40,696 nucleotides of DNA from an uncultured Fluviicola sp. (GTDB lineage Bacteria > Bacteroidota > Bacteroidia > Flavobacteriales_D > Crocinitomicaceae), in the NCBI GenBank assembly GCA_937919725.1, contig CALFOS010000062.1:1-40696 (forward strand). The letters are read 5' to 3'. Positions 33,984 through 40,696 of the stretch are shown here, one piece after another. Numbering within the stretch: the stretch's first letter is position 1; the number at the start of each line of letters is the position of its first letter. Both the position numbers and the translations under genes were made by a program. A model generated the notes under the pieces. The model was not told the DNA's origin. It worked only from the letters and a program-made list of their open reading frames with translations, and ran no database searches.

Positions 33984-34535
33984 TTATTCAATAACAATAT
34001 TTAAACAGAAAAACGAATAATCATCATTAATTCCGATGAATTCGTATCCCAGTTTATTCTTTGATTTTCGAGCAATATCAATAATACCGAGACCTGCTGT
34101 TCCTTGCAGGGACACGCTATTATTGAGCAATCGCTGTTGATATAATTCTCGTAATTCCTTCTCATCCAGCTTGTTCACCAGAATTAACTTTCTTTTCAAA
34201 TCGGCCATGCTCTCCTTTGGTATGTAGTTACCTGTGAGCACCATGATTTTGCGGTTCACGTATTTCACCATTACCAAAACTGCATTGCGTGATGCATGAA
34301 GTTCAGGTTCTCCGTTAGGCACTTCAATGTGGTGGTACAAATTCTGAAAGCATTCAACAAGTACATTGAATACTCGTTTTTTCATTTGCAGTGGAATTTC
34401 GAGTTCCACCATTTTACTTTCCATCAAATGTAAGATTGAGGTCAACAGCTCCGCTGAAAACTCACCTTTAAATGAAAGAATGACGTGTTCATCCTCCATT
34501 CTGCGGTAAAAATTGTAAACCTCTCTTAATGCCAT
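33984..34535 (-). CDS. siaB: SiaB-family protein kinase (DUF6272, HATPase-like)
   Basis: The 183-residue protein resembles SiaB: a GHKL-like ATPase fold with N-box NVLVECFQNLYHHI (57-70) and G-box SLQGTAGLGIIDIARKS (142-158). SiaB phosphorylates SiaC, encoded 10 bases downstream. ATG 34535 is the start: a perfect -7 box at 34551-34558 lies 15 bases upstream, inside the longer frame that reaches 34586. It is divergent from the methyltransferase gene, and the two promoters lie back to back in 80 bases. The first part (EVYNFYRRMEDEHVILSFKGE) matches the family entry. Confidence 0.85.
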   Translation of the reverse strand: MALREVYNFYRRMEDEHVILSFKGEFSAELLTSILHLMESKMVELEIPLQMKKRVFNVLVECFQNLYHHIEVPNGEPELHASRNAVLVMVKYVNRKIMVLTGNYIPKESMADLKRKLILVNKLDEKELRELYQQRLLNNSVSLQGTAGLGIIDIARKSKNKLGYEFIGINDDYSFFCLNIVIE

Positions 34536-34550
34536 GTTTATCGTAGAAAC

Positions 34551-34558
34551 CAAATATA
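34551..34558 (-). promoter_or_regulatory. -7 promoter box TATATTTG for siaB
   Basis: Minus-strand TATATTTG, a perfect TAnnTTTG match, 15 bases before ATG 34535. It decides the siaB start over upstream in-frame codons. Confidence 0.6.
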
Positions 34559-34602
34559 CAGATTTCGATTTATATATGTTCACCACTTCGTCAAAAGTTA
34601 TC

Positions 34603-34610
34603 TATCTTTG
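34603..34610 (+). promoter_or_regulatory. -7 promoter box TATCTTTG for the methyltransferase
   Basis: Perfect TAnnTTTG match, 5 bases before ATG 34616 and 11 before ATG 34622. Confidence 0.55.
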
Positions 34611-34615
34611 CTTCA

Positions 34616-35365
34616 ATGAAAATGCAGGACACGGAGTGGTTTGCCGAATGGTTCGATACTCCCTATTATCACACACTTTACAAGGATCGCGATTTCTCGG
34701 AGGCGGAAGGATTCATCGATCGTTTGGTCGGCACGCTCGATTTGAAAGCAAACGCTCGTGTTCTTGATCTCGCCTGTGGAAAAGGTCGACATGCACTCAC
34801 ACTTTCAACCTATGGTTTTCAAGTACTTGGAGTAGATCTATCCGCAAACAGCATCGAAGCCGCGAAAAAACTGGAAACAGACAAACTGAAATTTGCCGTA
34901 CACGACATGCGGGAGCCTCTGCTTGATCAGCAATTTGATGCGGTGTTTAATTTATTCACTAGTTTTGGTTACTTCGATTCCTTAGAAGACAATCAACGTG
35001 TGATTTCGGCGATTGCAAAGATGTTGAAGCCCAACGGACTTTTGATTATTGATTTTATGAATGTCCACCACGTCCTATCCAATTTGATGACGAAAGAAGT
35101 GAAACGGGTAGATGAAATAACGTTTAACATACAACGGAAATTTGACGGAAAGCACATTTATAAAACGATACAATTCGACGCAGACGGCAAATCGCACAGC
35201 CATACCGAACGCGTACAAGCCTTAGAAATTTCTGATTTTCGTGCTCTTTTGAGTGCCTCGAAATTCGAAATTCTTAGTAGTTTTGGCAACTTTGGTTTGA
35301 CGAACTACGATGAGGCCAGCTCAGATCGATTAATTATCATCGCACAATTGAATTCATGGAATTAA
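34616..35365 (+). CDS. Class I SAM-dependent methyltransferase
   Basis: The 249-residue protein has a Rossmann methyltransferase domain: motif I ARVLDLACGKGRHALTL (about 47-63), acidic VLGVDLSANSIEAAKKL, then VFNLFTSFGYFDSLEDN and LKPNGLLIIDFMNVHHV. The WFAEWFDTPYYHTLYKDRDF start is typical of a group of small-molecule methyltransferases; the substrate is unknown. It starts a rightward set with the ZIP transporter (10-base overlap) and PAP2 gene. ATG 34622 is an alternative start because the -7 box ends 5 bases before 34616. Confidence 0.88.
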   Translation: MKMQDTEWFAEWFDTPYYHTLYKDRDFSEAEGFIDRLVGTLDLKANARVLDLACGKGRHALTLSTYGFQVLGVDLSANSIEAAKKLETDKLKFAVHDMREPLLDQQFDAVFNLFTSFGYFDSLEDNQRVISAIAKMLKPNGLLIIDFMNVHHVLSNLMTKEVKRVDEITFNIQRKFDGKHIYKTIQFDADGKSHSHTERVQALEISDFRALLSASKFEILSSFGNFGLTNYDEASSDRLIIIAQLNSWN

Positions 35366-36087
35366 TTTTTACTATCGTTGCTCTCATTGTATCCGTTTTT
35401 GTTGGAGGAATGCTTGTTGCGTTTGTTGATAAGAAAAATAACGACCAAATCATAAAGTTGATGCTCGCTTTTAGTGGCGGCTTTTTGCTTTCCTTAGCAT
35501 TTATTCATTTTATCCCTGAATTGTATCAAAATAGCTCCCTCAACATTGGGATTTATATTTTAATTGGCTTCCTTGTTCAACTCCTCTTGGAATTTTTCTC
35601 TGGAGGAATAGAGCACGGTCACGTTCACGCTGTTCATGGTGCAAAAGTTCCGATAGCCTTGGTCATTGCCCTTAGCGTTCACGCATTCTTGGAAGGAATT
35701 CCATTGGGAACCCAAATGGCAGGCGCCGAATTGGCTACCACGCACATGCACGATGGTGCGAATGGTTTGTTGATGGGGATTGTACTTCACCATATTCCAG
35801 TAGCTATCGCTTTAACAACCGTGCTTTACGCTTCCAAAATATCAAAGCGTAAGGTTTGGATTGTGCTTGGCATTTTTGCGCTTACTACACCAGTTGGAAT
35901 GTTGCTCGGGTGGAATTCTGTGGGTGTTTTTCAGATGGACTTTGATATTATTTTGGCAGCCGTAGTCGGAATGTTTTTACATATCTCTACTACAATTATC
36001 TTCGAAACCACCGAAAATCACCGCTTCAATTTCATCAAACTACTCGCGATATTCGGAGGAGCTGGACTCGCGTTTTTAATTCATTAA
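35356..36087 (+). CDS. ZIP-family divalent metal transporter
   Basis: The 243-residue protein has about eight membrane helices and the ZIP metal sites: FIHFIPELY (50-58), HAFLEGIPLG (His109, Glu113) and HHIPVA (145-150), with a His-rich loop IEHGHVHAVHG (85-95). ZIP proteins bring Zn, Fe or Mn into the cytoplasm; the particular metal is not clear. Its start lies inside the end of the methyltransferase gene, so the two are translationally coupled. The PAP2 gene follows after 12 bases. Confidence 0.9.
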   Translation: MELIFTIVALIVSVFVGGMLVAFVDKKNNDQIIKLMLAFSGGFLLSLAFIHFIPELYQNSSLNIGIYILIGFLVQLLLEFFSGGIEHGHVHAVHGAKVPIALVIALSVHAFLEGIPLGTQMAGAELATTHMHDGANGLLMGIVLHHIPVAIALTTVLYASKISKRKVWIVLGIFALTTPVGMLLGWNSVGVFQMDFDIILAAVVGMFLHISTTIIFETTENHRFNFIKLLAIFGGAGLAFLIH

Positions 36088-36099
36088 CTTGCCAGTTTG

Positions 36100-36738
36100 A
36101 TGAATATTATTCCAAAAAATGTTCGAATTTATTTCGCTATAGCTCTTGTGGCTATCTTGAGTGGATGCTACTTTTTGATGGTGAGTGAAAAAGTGGAAGG
36201 TCACCTCTTCGTAAACGCGAGGCACGCGCCATTTTTTGACTTTTTCTTTACCTATTTCACACATGTTGGCGGTGGAACTTTCGTGATTGTAGGTTCCATT
36301 CTACTCTCCATTCTCTTCTGGAAAAAATACCGCTTCGGAATCGTGGTGTTGAGTTCGATCAACCTGCTTCTTGTTGCTGGCGTTACACAGTTTCTGAAAC
36401 ACTTCATCTACGCCGATGCCACTCGACCAATTGAATTCATTGTAAGCAAACTTCTTCATACTGCACCAGGCGTTGAAATGCACACCAGTAATTCCTTTCC
36501 ATCGGGTCACACTGCCGCAGGTTTTGCTTTCTTTGCACTCGTCTCATTTCTCTACGGAAAGAATAAATGGATTCAGCTGATTTGCGCTGGAGCGGCCATT
36601 CTTGTTGGTTTCTCGCGTATCTATCTATCTCAACATTTCTTGGAAGATACCGTGCTCGGTGGATCGATCGGTTTGCTCTGCTTTCTAGTGAGTTATTGGC
36701 TGGTAAAAAAGCAACTAATCCTAGAAAATATTTCGTGA
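36100..36738 (+). CDS. PAP2-family lipid phosphatase
   Basis: The 212-residue membrane protein has the PAP2 triad: K100..RP (KHFIYADATRP), SFPSGHTAAG with PSGH at 134-137, and SRIYLSQHFLED (Ser172, His179, Asp183). In the first motif eight residues separate Lys100 and Arg109, two more than the usual KX6RP. The family removes phosphate from phosphatidate, phosphatidylglycerophosphate or undecaprenyl pyrophosphate; the last would suit the nearby glycan loci, but is inference. ATG 36100 is used (TTG 36097 also open). It is the third gene of the methyltransferase-ZIP-PAP2 run. Confidence 0.88.
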   Translation: MNIIPKNVRIYFAIALVAILSGCYFLMVSEKVEGHLFVNARHAPFFDFFFTYFTHVGGGTFVIVGSILLSILFWKKYRFGIVVLSSINLLLVAGVTQFLKHFIYADATRPIEFIVSKLLHTAPGVEMHTSNSFPSGHTAAGFAFFALVSFLYGKNKWIQLICAGAAILVGFSRIYLSQHFLEDTVLGGSIGLLCFLVSYWLVKKQLILENIS

Positions 36739-36839
36739 TTTTTAGATCATCTAATTGAACTATTATCTACTTTCGCTGTCTGAATTAATGCTTTCAAGGG
36801 AAAGTTAATGTTCTAGCACTTATTTAGCATTGACGGCGT

Positions 36840-38789
36840 ATGCAACAGTCAAAAGCGATCACCACAGCAGGATTACTAATCACATTAGGAATTGTTTTTG
36901 GCGACATCGGAACCTCACCTCTTTACGTTTTTACGGCTATCACGGGTGGCAGTAATTTTGATCCAGAACTCATCATTGGCGGTATGTCGTGCGTTTTGTG
37001 GACCCTACTCATCATTGCAACCTACAAATATATTTACCTCGCTCTCAATGCAAACAATAAAGGGGAAGGGGGTATTTTCGCGCTCTACGCATTACTTCTT
37101 AATAAAAAATCGCGGTGGATTATCTTTCCCGCACTCATCGGATGTGCGTCACTCATCAGCGATGGATTCTTAACACCCGCTATTTCCATATCTTCAGCTG
37201 TGGAAGGCTTGGATGGGATCTTTCCTGGAATTAAGACCTTACCGATCGTAATCGTAATCATCATCGGACTCTTTCTATTTCAACAATTTGGAACACAACT
37301 GATTGGAAAGGCATTCGGGCCAGTTATGCTTTTATGGTTTCTACTACTTGGAACGCTCGGCTTCATGCAATTGATCGAAAATCCAATCGCCATCAAAGCC
37401 ATCAATCCAGCCTACGCTGTGAGCTTTATTTTCAATTATCCCGGTGGAATTTGGGTGATGGGTGCCGTGTTTCTTTGCACAACTGGGGCAGAAGCGCTTT
37501 ATTCAGATTTAGGTCATTTCGGAAAACAAAACATACGTATCAGTTGGTCGTTTGTGCTCTCAATGCTGCTGTTGAACTATTTCGGTCAAGCCTCTTTTTG
37601 TTTATCTCTACCTCCTGGCGCGAAGGTGGAATCGATCTTCTTCGCAACTGTACCAGCTGACTTACTTCCGTATGTAATCGGGATCGCGACACTTGCCGCC
37701 ATTATCGCAAGTCAAGCTCTCATTACAGGAATATTCACATTGGTAAACGAGGCAATCAAACTTAAATTATGGACGAATTTAAAGGTGAAACACCCAACTG
37801 AGGAGCGCGGGCAGGTCTATATTCCATTCATCAATTACTTCCTAATGATCGGTTGTATTTGCGTAGTGTTGATTTTTAGACGTTCAGCTCGAATGGAATC
37901 GGCTTATGGTTTAGCCATTGTTGTTGATATGTTAATGACCACGCTCCTATTCATTTTCTATTCCGTCTACATCAAAAAGAAGAAAGTTTGGTATTTGGTC
38001 CCGGGAATAATCCTATTCGGTAGTTTGGAACTCATTTTCCTCATCTCGAATGGTAACAAAATAGCGCATGGAGGATGGTTTACCTTGGTGATTGCATTCG
38101 GAATTTTTGTACTTCTCTATCTCTACTATCATGCAAAAATGATACGTCGAAAAATGGCCGAATATACTCAGATGTCTGAGGTACTTCCAATATTAATGGA
38201 TGTAATGGACGATAAATCTTTGCCCTTTGAGGCGACCAACTTAGTTTATCCAGCTCGCTCGAATTCAGTCGATTCGCTGGATACAACTATCGCTTATTCA
38301 CTTTTTAGAATGCGTCCAAAACGGGCAAACGTTTATTGGTTTGTCCACATTGAGACGATTAATGAACCGAACGGCATCGCGCATAAAGTGACCCCATTGA
38401 TCGATAAGCGTTGTTTCTTCGTTACGATAGAATTTGGATTTAAGGAAGATCATCGGATTGAACCAATTTTATTTGAAATCCAAGCGAATCTAAAAGCGAA
38501 AAAGAAGATTGCAGGTGTCAGCATTTTCAAAAGTGCCAAAACTAACGGCATTAGTCCCGATTTTAAATATGTTTTGTTGAACAGTCGAATTTCGGCGGAT
38601 TATCGCATGTCCTTTCTGGATGAAATGAGCATTCGCTTCTATCGCTTTATCCGAGTGATTGGTGTAAATTCTGCCGATGATTTTGGCTTGCACAACAGTA
38701 AAACGGTCACCGAATTCATCCCGATTCTACCTAGTACACTTGTAGATGTAAATGCACTCGAGGCGGAGCTTGATCCCGAAGAAGATTAA
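36840..38789 (+). CDS. kup: KUP-family potassium uptake protein
   Basis: The 649-residue protein has the Kup/HAK layout: GIVFGDIGTSPLYVF (17-31) at the first helix, NNKGEGGIFALYALL, LISDGFLTPAISISSAVEGL, a total of about 12 helices, and a soluble C-terminal domain of about 200 residues. It imports K+ with H+. Length is normal. The ATG follows a 101-base gap that has no perfect promoter box (TACTTTCG near 36766-36773 is a weak candidate). It overlaps the convergent sugar transferase by 4 bases. Confidence 0.95.
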   Translation: MQQSKAITTAGLLITLGIVFGDIGTSPLYVFTAITGGSNFDPELIIGGMSCVLWTLLIIATYKYIYLALNANNKGEGGIFALYALLLNKKSRWIIFPALIGCASLISDGFLTPAISISSAVEGLDGIFPGIKTLPIVIVIIIGLFLFQQFGTQLIGKAFGPVMLLWFLLLGTLGFMQLIENPIAIKAINPAYAVSFIFNYPGGIWVMGAVFLCTTGAEALYSDLGHFGKQNIRISWSFVLSMLLLNYFGQASFCLSLPPGAKVESIFFATVPADLLPYVIGIATLAAIIASQALITGIFTLVNEAIKLKLWTNLKVKHPTEERGQVYIPFINYFLMIGCICVVLIFRRSARMESAYGLAIVVDMLMTTLLFIFYSVYIKKKKVWYLVPGIILFGSLELIFLISNGNKIAHGGWFTLVIAFGIFVLLYLYYHAKMIRRKMAEYTQMSEVLPILMDVMDDKSLPFEATNLVYPARSNSVDSLDTTIAYSLFRMRPKRANVYWFVHIETINEPNGIAHKVTPLIDKRCFFVTIEFGFKEDHRIEPILFEIQANLKAKKKIAGVSIFKSAKTNGISPDFKYVLLNSRISADYRMSFLDEMSIRFYRFIRVIGVNSADDFGLHNSKTVTEFIPILPSTLVDVNALEAELDPEED

Positions 38790-39373
38790 CGGAGAAGCTT
38801 CCAGAGCGTCTTCCACATTATCTGAATATCGTGCCCAATTGTTGGTCGTTGCAAGTACCTTCTGTTGAGTTCTATTTTGGCAGGCATAATTTCTTCGAGG
38901 TATGTTTTTTGTGGATCAAGCGACGCACCCAACAAGGTGTTTTCGTTAAAATATTCAAGTGACGCATAATCTGTGATTCCTGGCCGAACAGCTAATACGT
39001 CTCGCTGTTCTTCGGTATAATGATCAACGTACTCTTGGACTTCTGGTCTGGGTCCAACAATGCTCATTTCACCTTTCAGGACATTGAGAAATTGTGGAAA
39101 CTCGTCGAGTTTGCTCTTTCGGAGGAAGTAGCCTATTTTGGTGATTCTACTGTCACGCATGCCCACGGTGAGTTTTCCATCGCGGTCAGCATTTTTCTTC
39201 ATTGTTCGGAATTTGTAGAGCCCAAAGTGTTTTCCATTTCTTCCTACACGTTCTTGAATGTAGAATGCCCCACCTCGACTCCCAAGAGTTATAAGTAGTG
39301 AAATAATCAATCCGAAAGGAAGAAAGATAATCAAAACGGTAAGGGAGACGAGTATATCAAAAATACGTTTCAT
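38786..39373 (-). CDS. Initiating sugar transferase, PglC/WcaJ-like phosphoglycosyl transferase
   Basis: The 195-residue protein has one N-terminal membrane helix (LVSLTVLIIFLPFGLIISLLI), FYIQERVGRNGKHFGLYKFR, the Asp90-Glu91 dyad in KLDEFPQFLNVLKGEM, and SIVGPRPEV. Such monotopic phosphoglycosyl transferases move a sugar phosphate from a nucleotide donor to undecaprenyl phosphate to start glycan synthesis. Length matches the short PglC type. It is divergent from the ArsR-like regulator, and its upstream region (39374-39756) holds three palindromes. A possible -7 box TAACTTTA lies at 39382-39389 on the minus strand. It marks a second glycan locus at the right edge. Confidence 0.92.
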   Translation of the reverse strand: MKRIFDILVSLTVLIIFLPFGLIISLLITLGSRGGAFYIQERVGRNGKHFGLYKFRTMKKNADRDGKLTVGMRDSRITKIGYFLRKSKLDEFPQFLNVLKGEMSIVGPRPEVQEYVDHYTEEQRDVLAVRPGITDYASLEYFNENTLLGASLDPQKTYLEEIMPAKIELNRRYLQRPTIGHDIQIMWKTLWKLLR

Positions 39374-39419
39374 GGATGGGGTAAAGTTAACTTAAAATTC
39401 CTTGAGAAAAATCGCTTGA

Positions 39420-39441
39420 CATTTCGCACGATTGCGAAATG
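39420..39441. promoter_or_regulatory. Palindromic putative operator 1 (variant centre)
   Basis: Arms CATTTCGCA and TGCGAAATG pair perfectly around CGAT. It sits 30 bases upstream of the possible minus-strand -7 box at 39382-39389 of the sugar transferase, covering or bordering its -33 region. Confidence 0.55.
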
Positions 39442-39543
39442 TGCGAATGGTAAAATTGGACAACAAAATTGTGGGGTTTAGAAGAGGGTGTGGATGAAAT
39501 TTAGAGATGTAAATTGGCGAAATGAGATCAAAAAAACAGTTGT

Positions 39544-39565
39544 CATTTCGCAATATTGCGAAATG
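39544..39565. promoter_or_regulatory. Palindromic putative operator 2
   Basis: Perfect palindrome with core ATTTCGCAATATTGCGAAAT, followed by TACAAATGGCAAATTG. It lies midway between the two divergent genes. Confidence 0.55.
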
Positions 39566-39634
39566 TACAAATGGCAAATTGAAATAAAAATTTCTAAGTA
39601 ACAATTAGCAAAATGAGAGCATAAAATCGGTCGT

Positions 39635-39656
39635 CATTTCGCAATATTGCGAAATG
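39635..39656. promoter_or_regulatory. Palindromic putative operator 3
   Basis: Perfect palindrome identical to copy 2, followed by CACAAATGGCAAAATTG. It is about 100 bases upstream of the regulator start at 39757. Confidence 0.55.
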
Positions 39657-39756
39657 CACAAATGGCAAAATTGTATCAAAAAATCACTCAAAAATCTTGC
39701 GGCAAGAATTAATATTCCTTAATTTCAAACAAACCTTATCACTTTACACTTACATT

Positions 39757-40107
39757 ATGGGGACAACTAAAAAACATTTCTACAAAGAAGATCAACTACA
39801 ATTCTCGGATCTTTGCAAGGCATTGGGGCACCCAGCTCGGGTTTCAATTATACAACTGCTCTCAAAAAATGGTCACACCAACTGCACGGAACTTCAGACA
39901 AAAATCGAACTTTCACCCTCAACTATTTCGCGTCATTGTCAGATTCTTCATCGCTATGGAATTATTGGATACGAAGTGATTGGGAGTAACTGTTTCTATC
40001 GACTGGACAACACTGTCTTGAATAACCTCAACGATTACATCGACGCAATCAATTGTGAAACAACATCTATTACGGGAAGAGTATATTACCCGCAAGCACC
40101 GATGTAA
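39757..40107 (+). CDS. ArsR-like winged-helix transcriptional regulator
   Basis: The 116-residue protein has a winged helix: LCKALGHPARVSIIQLLSKN, a recognition region LSPSTISRHCQILHRYGIIG (about 64-83), and a wing EVIGSNCFYRL. It fits the HTH_5/ArsR type. No clear metal-binding Cys pair (the ELCVCDL motif of ArsR/SmtB) is present; the equivalent stretch is NCTELQTKI, so it may not sense metal. ATG 39757 is used; an in-frame ATG at 39697 adds 20 residues outside the fold. It is divergent from the sugar transferase, with the palindrome array between them, and is convergent with the DegT gene. Autoregulation and control of the glycan locus are inferred. Confidence 0.85.
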   Translation: MGTTKKHFYKEDQLQFSDLCKALGHPARVSIIQLLSKNGHTNCTELQTKIELSPSTISRHCQILHRYGIIGYEVIGSNCFYRLDNTVLNNLNDYIDAINCETTSITGRVYYPQAPM

Positions 40108-40132
40108 CAATTTCGAACTAACAATTAAAGAA

Positions 40133-40696
40133 TCAACCGATAATTTTTTGAACCGATTTGCGCACAGCATCTATCACCGTGTCCACCTGCTCATTCGTCA
40201 AATCGAAGTAAACTGGCAAACTGATTTCGTTGGCATATTTCGCGTATGCCTCAGGATAATCCTCCATTTTGTAGCCGCGCTTTTTGTAGGCTGTAAGAAT
40301 TGGAAGCGGTTGAAAATGAACATTTACCGATACATCACAATCGAAAATCTCTTGAATGATCGCATCGCGCTGAGCTTCAGTTATGCCTTTTATTCTGAGT
40401 AGATACAAATGATAACTCGATGTTTTGGTCGCTGTTTCGAATAGCGGTTCAATTGCCCAACTATCCGATTTGAACGCTATGGCATAGCGATGAAAAATTT
40501 CATTTCGTCGGATCAAGTTTTCCGCATAACGATCGAGTTCCACCAGTCCAATCGCCGCTTGAATATCGGTCATGTTACACTTAAAACCAGGTTCTTCGAC
40601 GTCGTATTTCCAATTTCCTTTTTGCGTTTTCGCTAATGCATCTTTGTTTTGACCGTGCAAAATTTTCACGCACATTTCACGGTAAATGTCTTCGTG
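40133..40696 (-). CDS. DegT/DnrJ/EryC1 aminotransferase, C-terminal part
   Basis: The frame is open from the window edge to the stop at 40133, giving the last ~187 residues. The segment GFKCNMTDIQAAIGLVELDR is the family hallmark, followed by VNVHFQPLPIL and AYKKRGYKMEDYP with the ISLPVYFDLTNEQVD ending. The PLP lysine would lie to the right of the window. Such enzymes aminate nucleotide-linked keto-sugars, for example in pseudaminic acid, bacillosamine or similar pathways. Identity of the sugar cannot be set from the C-terminal half. It is convergent with the ArsR-like gene and part of the right-hand glycan locus with the sugar transferase. Confidence 0.88.
   Translation of the reverse strand, partial: HEDIYREMCVKILHGQNKDALAKTQKGNWKYDVEEPGFKCNMTDIQAAIGLVELDRYAENLIRRNEIFHRYAIAFKSDSWAIEPLFETATKTSSYHLYLLRIKGITEAQRDAIIQEIFDCDVSVNVHFQPLPILTAYKKRGYKMEDYPEAYAKYANEISLPVYFDLTNEQVDTVIDAVRKSVQKIIG

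Larger units (their letters stand above)
39420..39656. repeat. Array of three 22-bp palindromes in a divergent control region
   Basis: This 383-base gene-free stretch (39374-39756) has three palindromes: 39420-39441, 39544-39565 and 39635-39656. Copies 2 and 3 share the core ATTTCGCAATATTGCGAAAT and are perfect; copy 1 has CACGATTG in the centre instead of CAATATTG. Each is followed by a related tail (ACAAATGGCAAAATTG in copy 3, ACAAATGGCAAATTG in copy 2, GCGAATGGTAAAATTG in copy 1). Copies 2 and 3 also share upstream flanks ending in AATGAGA. Starts are 124 and 91 bases apart, suggesting duplication of a ~90-base unit. An operator for a dimeric repressor is the best reading. Confidence 0.8.

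Noticed and set aside
34536-34586. Longer siaB start at 34586
   Set aside because: The perfect -7 box at 34551-34558 lies inside it; ATG 34535 matches the family start.
39420-39656. CRISPR array reading of the three repeated 22-bp units
   Set aside because: Only three units, spacings differ (124 and 91 bases), the repeats are near-perfect palindromes with a conserved flank that spacers would not have, and no cas genes are nearby.
1-40696. tRNA, rRNA, insertion sequences and prophage genes
   Set aside because: No tRNA-like cloverleaf, no rRNA segment, and no transposase or integrase open frame was found on either strand.

Overview
The window looks like the chromosome of a Bacteroidota bacterium, most likely a Flavobacteriales member (Fluviicola/Crocinitomicaceae-like; the family is a guess). 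The reasons are: a protein with a type IX secretion C-terminal sorting domain, an S46 dipeptidyl peptidase of the DPP11 type, moderate-to-low GC, no clear Shine-Dalgarno pattern, and ten perfect copies of the Bacteroidetes -7 promoter box TAnnTTTG directly upstream of genes. I found no rRNA, tRNA, IS element or CRISPR array.

Layout. (1) 1-7500: a surface-glycan region. A leftward set encodes a GT2 glycosyltransferase, an ABC-2 polysaccharide export permease and a PhyH-like dioxygenase (cut by the edge). A lone rightward gene for a GT-A-like protein of unknown role follows. Next is a translationally coupled leftward operon ACP - KASIII - GtrB-like GT2 - GNAT, with a divergent WecE-type sugar aminotransferase and an Sfp-type phosphopantetheinyl transferase tail-to-tail with it. 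Together these look like a carrier-protein-dependent pathway for an acylated amino sugar. (2) 7590-14040: a tripartite RND efflux operon (adaptor, pump, outer-membrane factor) behind a small secreted protein. (3) 14300-25200: mostly housekeeping genes: DnaJ/TerB membrane protein, ahcY, an unusual fold-back intergenic element, hemH with a cytosolic NMT1-like binding protein and an ABC exporter, upp, a YjjG-like phosphatase, rlmB, an OsmC protein and lipA. (4) 25350-32260: a large T9SS-exported BNR/Asp-box protein, lpdA, and the secreted DPP11-type peptidase. (5) 32350-38790: a membrane protein, an operon siaB-siaC-coaE, a methyltransferase, a ZIP metal transporter, a PAP2 phosphatase and the potassium transporter kup. 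(6) 38786-40696: the start of a second glycan locus, with a PglC/WcaJ-like initiating sugar transferase, an ArsR-like regulator and a DegT aminotransferase (cut by the edge). The divergent control region between sugar transferase and regulator holds three copies of a 22-bp perfect or near-perfect palindrome.

The two most interesting items are the ACP/KASIII/WecE/PPTase sugar-acylation module and the palindrome array, a likely multi-site operator for the neighbouring regulator. Secondary items are the SiaB/SiaC pair without an adjacent SiaA or SiaD, the signal-less NMT1-like protein, and a set of promoters placed so close to start codons that the mRNAs may be leaderless.
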